Of a DNA stretch of 64,000 nt, positions 16,764-24,897 are shown piece by piece. Numbering within the stretch: the stretch's first letter is position 1; every line of letters begins with the position of its first letter. The position numbers were made by a program, and so were the translations under genes. The stretch comes from Planctomycetota bacterium (lineage in GTDB: Bacteria > Planctomycetota > Planctomycetia > Gemmatales > Gemmataceae). A model generated the notes under the pieces. The model had not been told where the DNA came from. It ran no database searches and was given only the letters and a program-made list of their open reading frames with translations. The stretch covers positions 1 to 64,000 of the forward strand of contig JAIOPV010000198.1 of NCBI GenBank assembly GCA_021413735.1, in the 5' to 3' direction.

Positions 16764-18635
16764 ATGTTCAAACTGTGTCGTTACACACTGATCGTGTCCT
16801 TGGTGATCGCCCTTTACATCGCGATTTTGCTCGTGGCGGCCGTCCCTTACCTGTGGCTGCTCGCTGCCGCGATCCTTGTTGGAGTCGTTTGCAAGAAAGG
16901 CCACCACCGGTACACGACCCACGGGTCTTCGCGCTGGGCCGATGGAGATGACTTACTTCGAGCGGGGATGCTCGACGCGGACAGGGGCCTGATTCTCGGG
17001 ACCGTCGAACGGAAAACCAGCACCCCCGAAGGCGTCACGGCCCTCATCAACGCGAAACTCACGGCACGACAGGCTTGTCAGGCATTCATCCTGTCGTGCC
17101 GACGGCGACAACCGAGGCGACTGGTCAGGCTCCCCAATGCCGTCCACACAGCAATATTTGCACCATCTGGCGCCGGCAAGAACGTTTCGATCGTCGAGCC
17201 GTTCCTGTTGTCGACCCGCGAGAACTGCGTCGTCATCGACATCAAGGGCGAGAACGCCAAACTGACGGCGGGATACAGGGCGCGGACATTCGGACACAAG
17301 ATTGTGATGGTGGATCCGTGCAAGATCGTGACGGCCTTTCCCGATGTCTTCAACGTGTTGGATGCGATCGACCCAGACTCTCCCGAATCGTTCGATCAAA
17401 TTCGCGCGGTTGCAGAAGCAATCGTGATCAAAGAGCCCAATGCTCGGGACCCACACTGGTCTCAGAAGGCGGAGATCTTTGTTGCCGGCGTGATCGCAGC
17501 CGTTTTACATATTTGCCCACCCGACCGTCGCAGTCTTCAGGAGGTCGCCTCGATTCTCGCAGACAAGGCACTTTTGGGGGGTGCGATCCAGGCCTTGCGG
17601 CGGTCCACGGCTCATGATGGCCTGTTGGCACGGTTGGGAAGTGAGATGTCCATCTCATCAGACAAGGAGTTGGATGGCATCCTCTCGACAGCGAATCGGT
17701 CCCTCGCGTTCCTGAGCACTCCGGCCGTGGTCGAGAGTACCAAGGGCACGAGCAGTTTCAACCCATCGGAACTGTACGCTTCGCGTGGGATCACGATCTA
17801 TTTGATCCTTCCCGCGCAATATCTGAAAAGTCACGCGGGTTTGATGAGGTTGTGGGTGACCACCCTGATGCGGAGTGTGGTCAGCCGAGGCGTCGGTAAC
17901 CCACGGCCCGTGAACGTAATTTTGGACGAGTGTGCGGCACTGGGGCACCTGGAAGCCATTGACGACATGCTCACGATCGGGCGTGGGTTCGGCCTGAAAA
18001 TCACGGCAATCTTTCAGTCGATGGCGCAGCTGAAGAAGGTGTTTCCCGAAGGTCAGGACGGAGTCCTGCTGAGCAACACGACCCAGGTGTTCTTTGCCGT
18101 CAACGATCATCAGACCGCGGAGTATGTGAGCAATCGCCTTGGTGACGAAACCATCCTCGTTCGGAATTGGGGAGCCAATTCCGGAACTTCACGGCAGTCG
18201 TCGAAGGATGGAAGTAACACCAGTTACTCGCAGGGAAGCAACGAGGGATTTCAGCCCTGTGGCCGCCGATTGCTGCAACCCAGCGAGGTCGCCCAACTCG
18301 ATCCGCGAATCGCGATCACGTTTACACCCGGATGTAGGCCCATTGCAACCTGGTTATCTCGCTATTACGAGGGCGATTTCCGGCCCGCTCATGGCATCGG
18401 GCTTCTGCGAATCGTCGTGGAGTCGGTGTGCTTGTTTGTCGCGGTCGCCCTGCTTGCCGTGATGGTCACGGCAGGGGTTGCCAACCACACCTTTGAGGGA
18501 GGAACACGTCATGTCAAACCCACGCCAGGAACTCTCGGATCTGCTCCAACAGGGCAGTCAACCGGACCGGCCGACGGGCATCCAGTCCATCGCGCCCGGC
18601 CTGTCGCTGAGCAAGTTCTTCAACGACGTCGTTGA
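16764..18635 (+). CDS. VirD4/TraG-type coupling ATPase
   Basis: A 623-residue protein from ATG 16764, preceded by GAGGGG; an upstream frame extension lacks protein character. Two N-terminal membrane helices (residues about 5-45) precede the ATPase: Walker A APSGAGKN at about 133-140 and Walker B VNVILDECAALG. The TraG-like C-terminal region contains TTQVFFAVNDHQTAEYVS. A further hydrophobic segment near the C-terminus (VCLFVAVALLAVMVTAGVA) is unusual for the family. Coupling proteins feed relaxase-DNA complexes to a type IV channel, yet neither partner is seen nearby. Confidence 0.88.
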   Translation: MFKLCRYTLIVSLVIALYIAILLVAAVPYLWLLAAAILVGVVCKKGHHRYTTHGSSRWADGDDLLRAGMLDADRGLILGTVERKTSTPEGVTALINAKLTARQACQAFILSCRRRQPRRLVRLPNAVHTAIFAPSGAGKNVSIVEPFLLSTRENCVVIDIKGENAKLTAGYRARTFGHKIVMVDPCKIVTAFPDVFNVLDAIDPDSPESFDQIRAVAEAIVIKEPNARDPHWSQKAEIFVAGVIAAVLHICPPDRRSLQEVASILADKALLGGAIQALRRSTAHDGLLARLGSEMSISSDKELDGILSTANRSLAFLSTPAVVESTKGTSSFNPSELYASRGITIYLILPAQYLKSHAGLMRLWVTTLMRSVVSRGVGNPRPVNVILDECAALGHLEAIDDMLTIGRGFGLKITAIFQSMAQLKKVFPEGQDGVLLSNTTQVFFAVNDHQTAEYVSNRLGDETILVRNWGANSGTSRQSSKDGSNTSYSQGSNEGFQPCGRRLLQPSEVAQLDPRIAITFTPGCRPIATWLSRYYEGDFRPAHGIGLLRIVVESVCLFVAVALLAVMVTAGVANHTFEGGTRHVKPTPGTLGSAPTGQSTGPADGHPVHRARPVAEQVLQRRR

Positions 18636-18825
18636 GAAGGGCGAACAGATGTGGACACAAGGGCGGTCCGAACTCGCGCAGGCGTTGTTCACGGACGGCA
18701 CCGCCTATGTTCCTTACGGTCCTGGGCAAAATCCCGGCGACAAGGACCACGATCATCCCCTTCACGGACCGAGCAAGTCGGCGGACCAACCCGAGATCGA
18801 ACGTGACCTGGGCCGGGAGATGTGA
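18511..18825 (+). CDS. Small hypothetical element protein
   Basis: A 104-residue hydrophilic protein beginning MSNPRQELSDLLQQGSQPDR. A strong GGGAGG lies eight bases before ATG 18511. It overlaps the 3' end of the coupling-protein gene by 125 bp in another frame. The strong ribosome site and its place in the plus-strand run support it as real. Function unknown. Confidence 0.6.
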   Translation: MSNPRQELSDLLQQGSQPDRPTGIQSIAPGLSLSKFFNDVVEKGEQMWTQGRSELAQALFTDGTAYVPYGPGQNPGDKDHDHPLHGPSKSADQPEIERDLGREM

Positions 18826-19030
18826 TTGTCGAACCTGTTCATCCCGACAACGTGAGGCGTTGCCGGGGTGACGAACGCTCAACAACCCCGTCATAACCTT
18901 CAGGAGTCCCCGATGATTTTCGCAACGATGGCTCTGGCCGATGGGTTCCTCGTGTTCATGTTCGGCGTGTGTTTGTGTGATGAGCCGGCAATGACCGACA
19001 CTGTGAACGGAAGTCAAGTTCTGCGCCGAC

Positions 19031-19055
19031 ACGGATGCGAAAAGCCCGCATCCGT
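19031..19055 (+). promoter_or_regulatory. Hairpin before a strong ribosome site
   Basis: ACGGATGCG and CGCATCCGT form a 9-bp stem with a 7-nt loop, about 23 nt before the AAAGGAGG of the next gene. An upstream in-frame start at 18913 with GGAG would encode a short hydrophobic leader (MIFATMALADGFLVF) reading through the hairpin, so it might modulate translation or be incidental. Confidence 0.35.
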
Positions 19056-19089
19056 CGGCCCAAACATAATGTTCAAAGGAGGTTCAACG

Positions 19090-19569
19090 ATGGGTTACAT
19101 TCGCAACTTGCTGACGGGAGTCGCCAACGGTGCTACCCGTGGAGTGTGGCCGGACGACGGCATTCGCAAGATCCAGAAGTTGTGCGCCCGGCAGGGGCGA
19201 GTCGTCGAAAAATTGGACGAGACCGGTCTCGTCTTGAGGTTCAATCATCCCCTGTTCGGCAGTCGTCCTCTGCTCATCACGGTGGCCGATCACGGCGGGA
19301 TGGCTGTCTTCACGGCCTCCAGCAACTCGCGGTTTCCAGCCAACACGATGCCGCCGACGCTGGCGTACTCCTTGTTGCTCCGCAACAAGCAGGCCGGGTT
19401 CTCGTCCTGGGGCGCGATTGCGAACAGTGACGGCACGGTCACGTTCGCGGTGTCGTACACCGCCTTGCTCGGCGGCCTGGAACCCTCTCACTTCCAGGTT
19501 CTCTGCGAAACGATGTGCCAGGAAGTCTTCGAGTTCGATAGCCAACTCCTGAAAGCCGACCTGAACTGA
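19090..19569 (+). CDS. YbjN/CesT-like small protein
   Basis: A 159-residue protein starting at ATG 19090 behind a near-perfect AAAGGAGG. The alternating strands and helices (VVEKLDETGLVLRFNHPLFG, then LEPSHFQVLCETMCQEV) resemble the YbjN / type III secretion chaperone fold. An in-frame extension to 18913 would add a hydrophobic leader. Within the element it may be a chaperone or sensor; this is inference. Confidence 0.6.
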   Translation: MGYIRNLLTGVANGATRGVWPDDGIRKIQKLCARQGRVVEKLDETGLVLRFNHPLFGSRPLLITVADHGGMAVFTASSNSRFPANTMPPTLAYSLLLRNKQAGFSSWGAIANSDGTVTFAVSYTALLGGLEPSHFQVLCETMCQEVFEFDSQLLKADLN

Positions 19570-19986
19570 CACTCACTCAGGGCGACATCGACGTTGATGC
19601 CCGCCATCCACTTTCCAAGCGGATGCCAGTTCCGCGGATGATGCTAGATGCTGCACTCGACAGTTCTTCGAAGCTCTCGATTGGCTTGACGACGGGTTCG
19701 CACAGACAAATTCAACCGTATCAAGGGGATCGCCATGATCGGAGTGAGTCCAGGGACGTTCGCGCCCCGCGCACCACCATTGACCGCCATGAGGCGATTC
19801 GTTCTTCGCATGTTTCACCTCCGAAGTCGGCGTTTGGAAACGTTGCGAACTCGCATCACGCGGCAGTGGATCCTTGGTGATGCCGACGGATCCTCTGCAA
19901 GCCTTTGGAGTGGCACTCACTCCAACCCCGTTCGGGAGTACCGCATGTGTGGCACTCCGATTCCCTTCTTTTGTTGGAGTCAGAAA

Positions 19987-20202
19987 ATGTTCCCGATTAT
20001 CCCGGTTCTGGCCCTGGTCGCGTTGTTCGGTGGTGGTGCCACGCTGTATTGGTATGACGCCCTTTCCCGCGATGAGAAAGCGCGGGCCAACCGGATGGTT
20101 GGCGACATGGCCTGGCAACTCTTCGGGAAGACGGTCGAGGAGTTGACCGAGGCCGAGGCACGGCACATCAACAATCGGATCAAGCAACACTTCGTCAGTT
20201 GA
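19987..20202 (+). CDS. Small single-pass membrane protein
   Basis: A 71-residue protein from ATG 19987 (TTGGAG upstream). The N-terminal helix FPIIPVLALVALFGGGATLY is a clear membrane segment, followed by a charged amphipathic tail (SRDEKARANRMVGDMAWQLF). No family is recognised. It belongs to the run of small proteins after the coupling ATPase. The preceding 19570-19986 interval shows no convincing gene. Confidence 0.5.
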   Translation: MFPIIPVLALVALFGGGATLYWYDALSRDEKARANRMVGDMAWQLFGKTVEELTEAEARHINNRIKQHFVS

Positions 20203-20275
20203 TCGAGACCGTGAAACCGTTCATGCCAATCCTGGGCTGGGGCATTGCCCCAGCTTTTTCCCTTGGATAATGCCC

Positions 20276-20551
20276 ATGAAAGTACACTGGGTTCCAACTC
20301 TGGCCGAGGACATCTCGGCGGCCAGCGGCGCGTACCTCTGGTCCGTGCTCCCCGACATCATGAACGCCGGCCCTCGAGAAGGGCACCGAAGGCTCACGGA
20401 ACACTTCCTGACGGCAATCGACGTTTACATCGAGACAGTGGAAACCCAGCAACTCCCTGAACCCTCAAGTCAAGAACCGAAGGCCGTTCCTGGTACTTCG
20501 TTGGGAATTGGGAAAGCTCACAAACCTCAATCAACAGGAGGACCCACCTGA
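20276..20551 (+). CDS. Small hypothetical protein
   Basis: A 91-residue protein beginning MKVHWVPTLAEDISAASGAY, helical, with a proline-rich tail. ATG 20270 is an alternative start two codons earlier. Its stop overlaps the next start by one base (TGATG), so the two genes are translationally coupled. Function unknown. Confidence 0.55.
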   Translation: MKVHWVPTLAEDISAASGAYLWSVLPDIMNAGPREGHRRLTEHFLTAIDVYIETVETQQLPEPSSQEPKAVPGTSLGIGKAHKPQSTGGPT

Positions 20552-21060
20552 TGACACCAATCATTGTACGCTGCATCACGTGTCGGCACCGTATTGGTTG
20601 TCCCCTTCGCACTCGTGGCGCGATAGTGAGATGCCCATTTTGCAGGTGTCATGTCTGTGTGCCGATCAGCAACTCGGATGCAATTGACGCGGCAGAGCCA
20701 GCGATTTCCCTCAATCCTGTTGCCTGGCAGGTCCAGTGCCGGACAGCGATCACCGTTGCGTCGGACCTGCTTCGAGCGACGGGTTGCCAGGTGACAGGTT
20801 GGGCGGTGGTGGAACTGATCCGCCAGATCCCGCGTCCGCCGCAAGGGCTCAGAGGGCTGTCTTCGCAGAGCCTGCTGTTTCGCGGTCTCCAGGCAGTCGC
20901 GAGGAATGAGGTCTTGGCAAAGTCTGGGAAACGCGAAGCCATCCTTCGTTTCGTACGGACCACGATCGAGTTGCCCAGCAGCCACCGCGGCCTCCTCGAA
21001 GCCTCCGTCACGGGATCGCTTCTTGGTTTTGGCTTGGCAGGTCGTTCGCTGGACTCTTGA
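20551..21060 (+). CDS. Zinc-ribbon hypothetical protein
   Basis: A 169-residue protein with two N-terminal Cys pairs, CITC and CPFC (RCITCRHRIGCPLRTRGAIV, then RCPFCRCHVCVP), a zinc-ribbon type often seen in planctomycete proteins. The remaining part is helical (VVELIRQIPRPPQGLRGL). AGGAGG lies upstream and the start overlaps the preceding stop. Possibly a nucleic-acid or protein-binding factor of the element; no specific role can be assigned. Confidence 0.6.
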   Translation: MTPIIVRCITCRHRIGCPLRTRGAIVRCPFCRCHVCVPISNSDAIDAAEPAISLNPVAWQVQCRTAITVASDLLRATGCQVTGWAVVELIRQIPRPPQGLRGLSSQSLLFRGLQAVARNEVLAKSGKREAILRFVRTTIELPSSHRGLLEASVTGSLLGFGLAGRSLDS

Positions 21061-21219
21061 GCAACGAACACGTCGAAGTGGTGTGGTTCCGACAGGGAAT
21101 CTGGAACGGTCCCATCCCGTTCAATTCGAGCAGCGAATGTTCTTTTCCCTGTTTGGCTGTGGTGATGCGGCCTGGATGGGCGGACCACAAGCAATTCGTA
21201 ACCCCAAAGAGGAGCCGAT

Positions 21220-21495
21220 ATGACGGACGTATTATTGAGTCTTGTGGCGGTGATTCTGCTGGCAATCCTGCTGACCAACGTGTTTCGTGATGGGATTTTC
21301 GCTCGAAACGAGACGGACTCGCCCACAAGACGAAGCGATCTCACCATATTTTCTGATTACGGCACAGGTTACCAGTATCTCGGCGTGCCACTCTCAGGTC
21401 TAACCCCGCGATTGGATAAGGATGGGAAACCGATGCGCGTTGAACCAGAGAAGAAGCAAGAAATTGAGAGTCACCAGCAAGGGACGGCAAACTGA
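21220..21495 (+). CDS. Small membrane-anchored protein
   Basis: A 91-residue protein with an N-terminal membrane helix (VLLSLVAVILLAILLTNVF) and a hydrophilic tail containing FSDYGTGYQYLG. GAGGAG stands just upstream of ATG 21220. It is the last small gene before the excisionase-like gene. No family recognised. Confidence 0.55.
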   Translation: MTDVLLSLVAVILLAILLTNVFRDGIFARNETDSPTRRSDLTIFSDYGTGYQYLGVPLSGLTPRLDKDGKPMRVEPEKKQEIESHQQGTAN

Positions 21496-21640
21496 GCATC
21501 CACAAACCCAAAGCTCGGGCGGAGAACTTTCATGTCCTGAGCTTTGATTCCCTCGATCTTGCCACGTCACTTGTCCGTGAGCAGAAGGACGCACACGTGC
21601 GTTCGGCTGAGTAACACTCGATATTTCCCCAGGGTGCCCC

Positions 21641-21865
21641 ATGATGGACTTGCTCACTGTGAAGGAAGCGGCCCCGCAACTTCGCCTGTCTTCAGCCAGC
21701 GTCTACGCACTTTGCGCGGCCAAGAAACTCCGACACCAACGTGTTGGTGTCGGAAGGGGGAAGATCCTCATACCGCCCGATGCCATCATCGAATACCTTT
21801 CCAAGGGCACGGTGAAGTCATCCGAACCTCACCCCGCAGCCTTCTTGAGCGCGGCACGCAGATAA
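21641..21865 (+). CDS. Excisionase-like HTH (MerR/Xis) protein
   Basis: A 74-residue protein with the HTH_17 pattern of excisionases: LLTVKEAAPQLRLSSASVYA, followed by a GRGKILIPPDAIIEYL wing. Such proteins bind attachment-site DNA and favour excision. It converges on the integrase gene and overlaps its 3' end by 37 bp, the layout expected of an Int/Xis module. Confidence 0.82.
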   Translation: MMDLLTVKEAAPQLRLSSASVYALCAAKKLRHQRVGVGRGKILIPPDAIIEYLSKGTVKSSEPHPAAFLSAARR

Positions 21866-22881
21866 TCGGGAGACTGAGAAAGATGTTGATAGGTGCGGGC
21901 AATCATTGATGTGTCACGATGCCCCATCAGGATCGCACACGTCAAGGCATCCACGCCCGCCTTGAGCATCCTGTCAAGCCACGAATGACGAAAGTGATAG
22001 AGGCAGTATTTCCGGCTCTTCACCTTTGCCTTCAGCATCCGCTTGTGCATAGCCGCAAAAGCACACAACGAAGCGTCTGCCGTCCATGGTCGACCCTCGG
22101 AATTTTTGAGCAGGTGATCGTCGGGTTCGGATCCTGCCTTCGGCTTGAGGAGAGCGAGGGCTGTGTCGGTCAGGTAGATCACGCGGGGGCGGTCCTTGTC
22201 CTTGCTCTCTTCGGGAGGGAAGACGAGCCGGGTGTTGGCGACGTCGAGATGGCGAACCCTGGCTGCCATCAATTCCTGTGTGCGTGCCCCGGTTTCCCAT
22301 GCCACCGTGATGATTGATTTGAACTCATCGTTTCGGACGAACGCAAGCAATTCCGCGTACTGATCCGGTGAGATGACGACCTCACGCTTTCCGGCTCTTG
22401 GCTTCTCTTGGTGCAATACCGTTGACTCGGGGATCAAGCCCTTGCGGTGCCCCCAACGGTAAAGCCGTTGAACAGCCCGCCACAGATTCCGTGCGGTGCC
22501 GGAAGCCCAATCTGGGTGAGCGGCGATCCACTGGTCAACGTGAAATGGCTTGATGGCCTGGGCAGAGAATTCCCGGCCGAGGTGCGCGATGAGCGGCTTG
22601 AGTTTGTCGGTGTACCAACGCCGAGTATAGTCGGACTTGCCCTTGAAGCCACTGGCCACGAACTGGTCGAGCAAGCTCCCCAGTGAAACAGGAATTGACT
22701 CGTCGGGAACGACGAAGCGGTCTGCCTTCTTCTTGGCGAGTTTCATCTCTTCGTAGATGTCGTTCGCCGCATCCTTCGTGGTGGTGTCATTGGGTCCTGC
22801 CAGAAGGCGGACGTAATGGCCATCGAACTGGACGTACCAAGCCTTGTGAGACTTCTTGTAGAAGACTTCGCGACGGGTCAT
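21829..22881 (-). CDS. Tyrosine recombinase (integrase)
   Basis: A 350-residue phage-type integrase. Start ATG 22881 (MTRREVFYKKSHKAWYVQ) is chosen because a GAGG lies nine bases upstream and because the longer form would run through a terminator hairpin. An arm-binding/SAM-like N-terminal domain precedes the catalytic domain, with Arg in GARTQELMAA, HxxR in YHFRHSW, His in LMGHRD and the nucleophile Tyr in ARTYQHLS. It presumably integrates the element at the adjacent tRNA-Arg-like site. Confidence 0.92.
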   Translation of the reverse strand: MTRREVFYKKSHKAWYVQFDGHYVRLLAGPNDTTTKDAANDIYEEMKLAKKKADRFVVPDESIPVSLGSLLDQFVASGFKGKSDYTRRWYTDKLKPLIAHLGREFSAQAIKPFHVDQWIAAHPDWASGTARNLWRAVQRLYRWGHRKGLIPESTVLHQEKPRAGKREVVISPDQYAELLAFVRNDEFKSIITVAWETGARTQELMAARVRHLDVANTRLVFPPEESKDKDRPRVIYLTDTALALLKPKAGSEPDDHLLKNSEGRPWTADASLCAFAAMHKRMLKAKVKSRKYCLYHFRHSWLDRMLKAGVDALTCAILMGHRDTSMIARTYQHLSQSPDYLRAALKKAAG

Positions 22882-22946
22882 CGGTGAAACCTCAACGGGG
22901 ACACGGGAGTCCGCCGTCCACGGGCCGATGAGGTTCGTGTGCCGGG

Positions 22947-22986
22947 AGCCTTCGGAGTGTTGCTGCACTCCGAAGGCTGTTTTTTT
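22947..22986 (+). terminator. Intrinsic terminator at the element edge
   Basis: A 13-bp stem (AGCCTTCGGAGTG / CACTCCGAAGGCT, 22947-22959 and 22966-22978) with a 6-nt loop is followed by a seven-T run. It acts on plus-strand transcripts, antisense to the integrase leader. It would stop read-through from the element toward the chromosome. Confidence 0.85.
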
Positions 22987-22987
22987 A

Positions 22988-23013
22988 GTTTAGGGACAAA
23001 AGTTAGGGACAAG
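22988..23013. repeat. Putative integrase arm-site repeat, copy A
   Basis: Contains two adjacent units, TTAGGGACAAAA and GTTAGGGACAAG. A related double unit stands at 23224-23247. Direct repeats next to an integrase and a tRNA-like core are typical of arm-type binding sites. Assignment is inferred. Confidence 0.5.
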
Positions 23014-23049
23014 TGTCCAGAGAAGTGTAGTATTCTCTGGGATTTAAGG

Positions 23050-23113
23050 CGTTCGAAGCACTTTGCTGGGAGGCTCCGGAGGCCGACGCTCTATCCAGTT
23101 GAGCTACGGGCAC
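23050..23113 (-). other. Degenerate tRNA-Arg(CCG): probable attachment site
   Basis: Read on the minus strand from 23113, the sequence gives the 5' half of tRNA-Arg: GTGCCCG acceptor strand, a D-arm GCTC...GAGC, and anticodon loop CTCCGGA. From the 3' anticodon stem onward it diverges. A T-loop TTCGAAC remains with a four-of-five paired stem, but no acceptor 3' strand complements GTGCCCG. It is therefore not a working tRNA. The break right after GGAGCC suggests crossover near the anticodon stem-loop. Confidence 0.6.
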
Positions 23114-23223
23114 GTAACGCTGAAAAATCGCTTGTTTTCCCGACTTTTTCGGGCTTTTCCGCACCTCGTTGTAGACGGTCAGGACTTCCAAAATTTTAAC
23201 CGTTTTCAGTCAATTTACAACCC

Positions 23224-23247
23224 GTTTGGGGACAAACTTGGGACAAG
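23224..23247. repeat. Putative integrase arm-site repeat, copy B
   Basis: GTTTGGGGACAAACTTGGGA and following bases resemble copy A at 22988-23013 apart from a few substitutions and gaps. It lies on the far side of the tRNA-like core. The rest of 23114-23480 shows no gene or riboswitch that I can recognise before eutB. Confidence 0.45.
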
Positions 23248-23480
23248 CGGTCAACAACTCATGCTCAGTATACGCCAGCGGGGGAATCGGCAGCGCGCGA
23301 ATCTCGGGGAAGTTCACTCGTGCGAATTCGCCCCCAGACGCAGGATCGCCGCATCGTCGGCTCGCGCGGCTGTAACTTCGTCTGATCCTCGATCCCTGCT
23401 GCGGGAGCGGTCCGCATGTTCGCGACTGCTGTGTTGTGGATATGCTGTTGGGGAAGTCGTAACTTCCCGGAACTGCTCCG

Positions 23481-24878
23481 ATGGCGTTTTCACACACCAC
23501 TCGCGGCGAACGGTTCGTCTTCGGCGATCTTCGCGAACTGCTCGCCAAGGCCAACGAAACGAAATCCGGCGACGAACTCGCTGGCGTCGCCGCACGCTCC
23601 GAACGCGAACGGGCCGCTGCCAAGTTCGCTCTCGCCAATGTGCCGCTCGCCGAGATTGTCGCCAATCCGGTCATTGACGCCGACACTGACGACGTTTCCA
23701 GGCTCATCATCAACTCGCACAATCAAGATGCGGTTGAAGCCATTAAGTCGCTTACAGTTGGCGAGTTCCGCGAGTTCCTGCTCGCTGATGCAACCACGCA
23801 CGAGACGCTTCACGCACTTCAACCAGGAATCACGCCCGAGATTGCGGCAGCAGTCACGAAGCTCATGGGCAACAAGGATCTTGTGTATGTCGCGTCGAAG
23901 ATTCGCAACGTGACACGCTGCCGCAACACGCTCGGCGAACGCGGCGTGTTCGGTGTGCGAGTTCAGCCCAATCACCCCACCGACGACCTCGCGGGCATTC
24001 TCGTGTCGGCTGTCGATGGACTCGCGTTCGGCTGCGGTGATGCCGTCATCGGCGTGAACCCCGCGACCGATTCCGTTGACACCGTCGCTGCCGTGCTGCG
24101 GCTGTTGGATCGCTTGATTGATACTTGCGGCATCCCGACGCAAGCGTGCTGTCTCGCTCACATCACGACGCAGCTCGCCGCACTCGAACGCGGTGCGCCG
24201 GTCGATCTGCTGTTTCAATCTGTGGCGGGAACGCAAGCCGCGAATGCCAGTTTTGGTGTGTCGCTTGCCATGCTGAAGGAGGGACGCGAGCGAGTGCTGG
24301 AATCACATCTGAAGCGTGACGTGAAGTGGGTCGGCGAGCAGGTGATGTACTTCGAGACAGGGCAGGGCAGTGCTCTTTCGGCCGAGGGTCATCACGGCGT
24401 CGATCAACTTACACTCGAAGCGAGAGCTTACGCTGTCGCACGGGAATTTGATCCGTTTCTGGTGAACACGGTGGTCGGCTTCATTGGGCCGGAATACCTC
24501 GCGGACGAACGGCAGATCACGCGGGCCGGGTTGGAAGATCACTTCATGGGGAAACTGCTCGGCCTGCCGATGGGCGTCGATGTGTGCTACACCAACCACG
24601 CCGACGCCGACCAGAACTCAGCCGATAACTTGCTTGTGTTGCTGGCCGCTGCCGGGTGCAATTACGTCATGGGTGTGCCGTGCAGCGACGACGTGATGCT
24701 GAACTATCAATCGACGAGTTACCATGACGCCGCGACCGTGCGAAGCCTTCTCGGACTGAAGCCGTGTCCGGAGTTCGCCGCGTGGCTCGAAGAGCGTGGC
24801 ATTTTCCGAGCAGGTAAGCTGGCAACCGGCGCGAAGCCCGCACTGCTCGGGAAACTCGACAAGGTGCTGACGGGTTGA
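23481..24878 (+). CDS. eutB: Ethanolamine ammonia-lyase large subunit
   Basis: A 465-residue protein matching EutB over its full length. The enzyme splits ethanolamine to acetaldehyde and ammonia using adenosylcobalamin. Seen: the TIM-barrel core with SVAGTQAANASFGVSLAMLK, the MYFETGQGSALSA stretch, and the C-terminal DVCYTNHADADQNSADNLL and NYVMGVPCSDDVMLNYQSTS segments typical of the family. ATG 23481 is the first start and the length is normal (about 450-465). The small subunit gene eutC, normally next in line, is absent here, as are microcompartment genes. Confidence 0.93.
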   Translation: MAFSHTTRGERFVFGDLRELLAKANETKSGDELAGVAARSERERAAAKFALANVPLAEIVANPVIDADTDDVSRLIINSHNQDAVEAIKSLTVGEFREFLLADATTHETLHALQPGITPEIAAAVTKLMGNKDLVYVASKIRNVTRCRNTLGERGVFGVRVQPNHPTDDLAGILVSAVDGLAFGCGDAVIGVNPATDSVDTVAAVLRLLDRLIDTCGIPTQACCLAHITTQLAALERGAPVDLLFQSVAGTQAANASFGVSLAMLKEGRERVLESHLKRDVKWVGEQVMYFETGQGSALSAEGHHGVDQLTLEARAYAVAREFDPFLVNTVVGFIGPEYLADERQITRAGLEDHFMGKLLGLPMGVDVCYTNHADADQNSADNLLVLLAAAGCNYVMGVPCSDDVMLNYQSTSYHDAATVRSLLGLKPCPEFAAWLEERGIFRAGKLATGAKPALLGKLDKVLTG

Positions 24879-24897
24879 TGTACTCGGAGGACGTTTC

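Noticed and set aside
23050-23113. Functional tRNA-Arg gene
   Set aside because: The 3' anticodon stem and acceptor strand do not pair with the 5' half, so it is annotated as a remnant only.
22988-23247. CRISPR-like repeat array
   Set aside because: Only two imperfect copies with unequal spacing; better explained as integrase arm sites.
23250-23480. Possible cobalamin riboswitch before eutB
   Set aside because: No B12-box-like sequence or matching stem arrangement could be seen.
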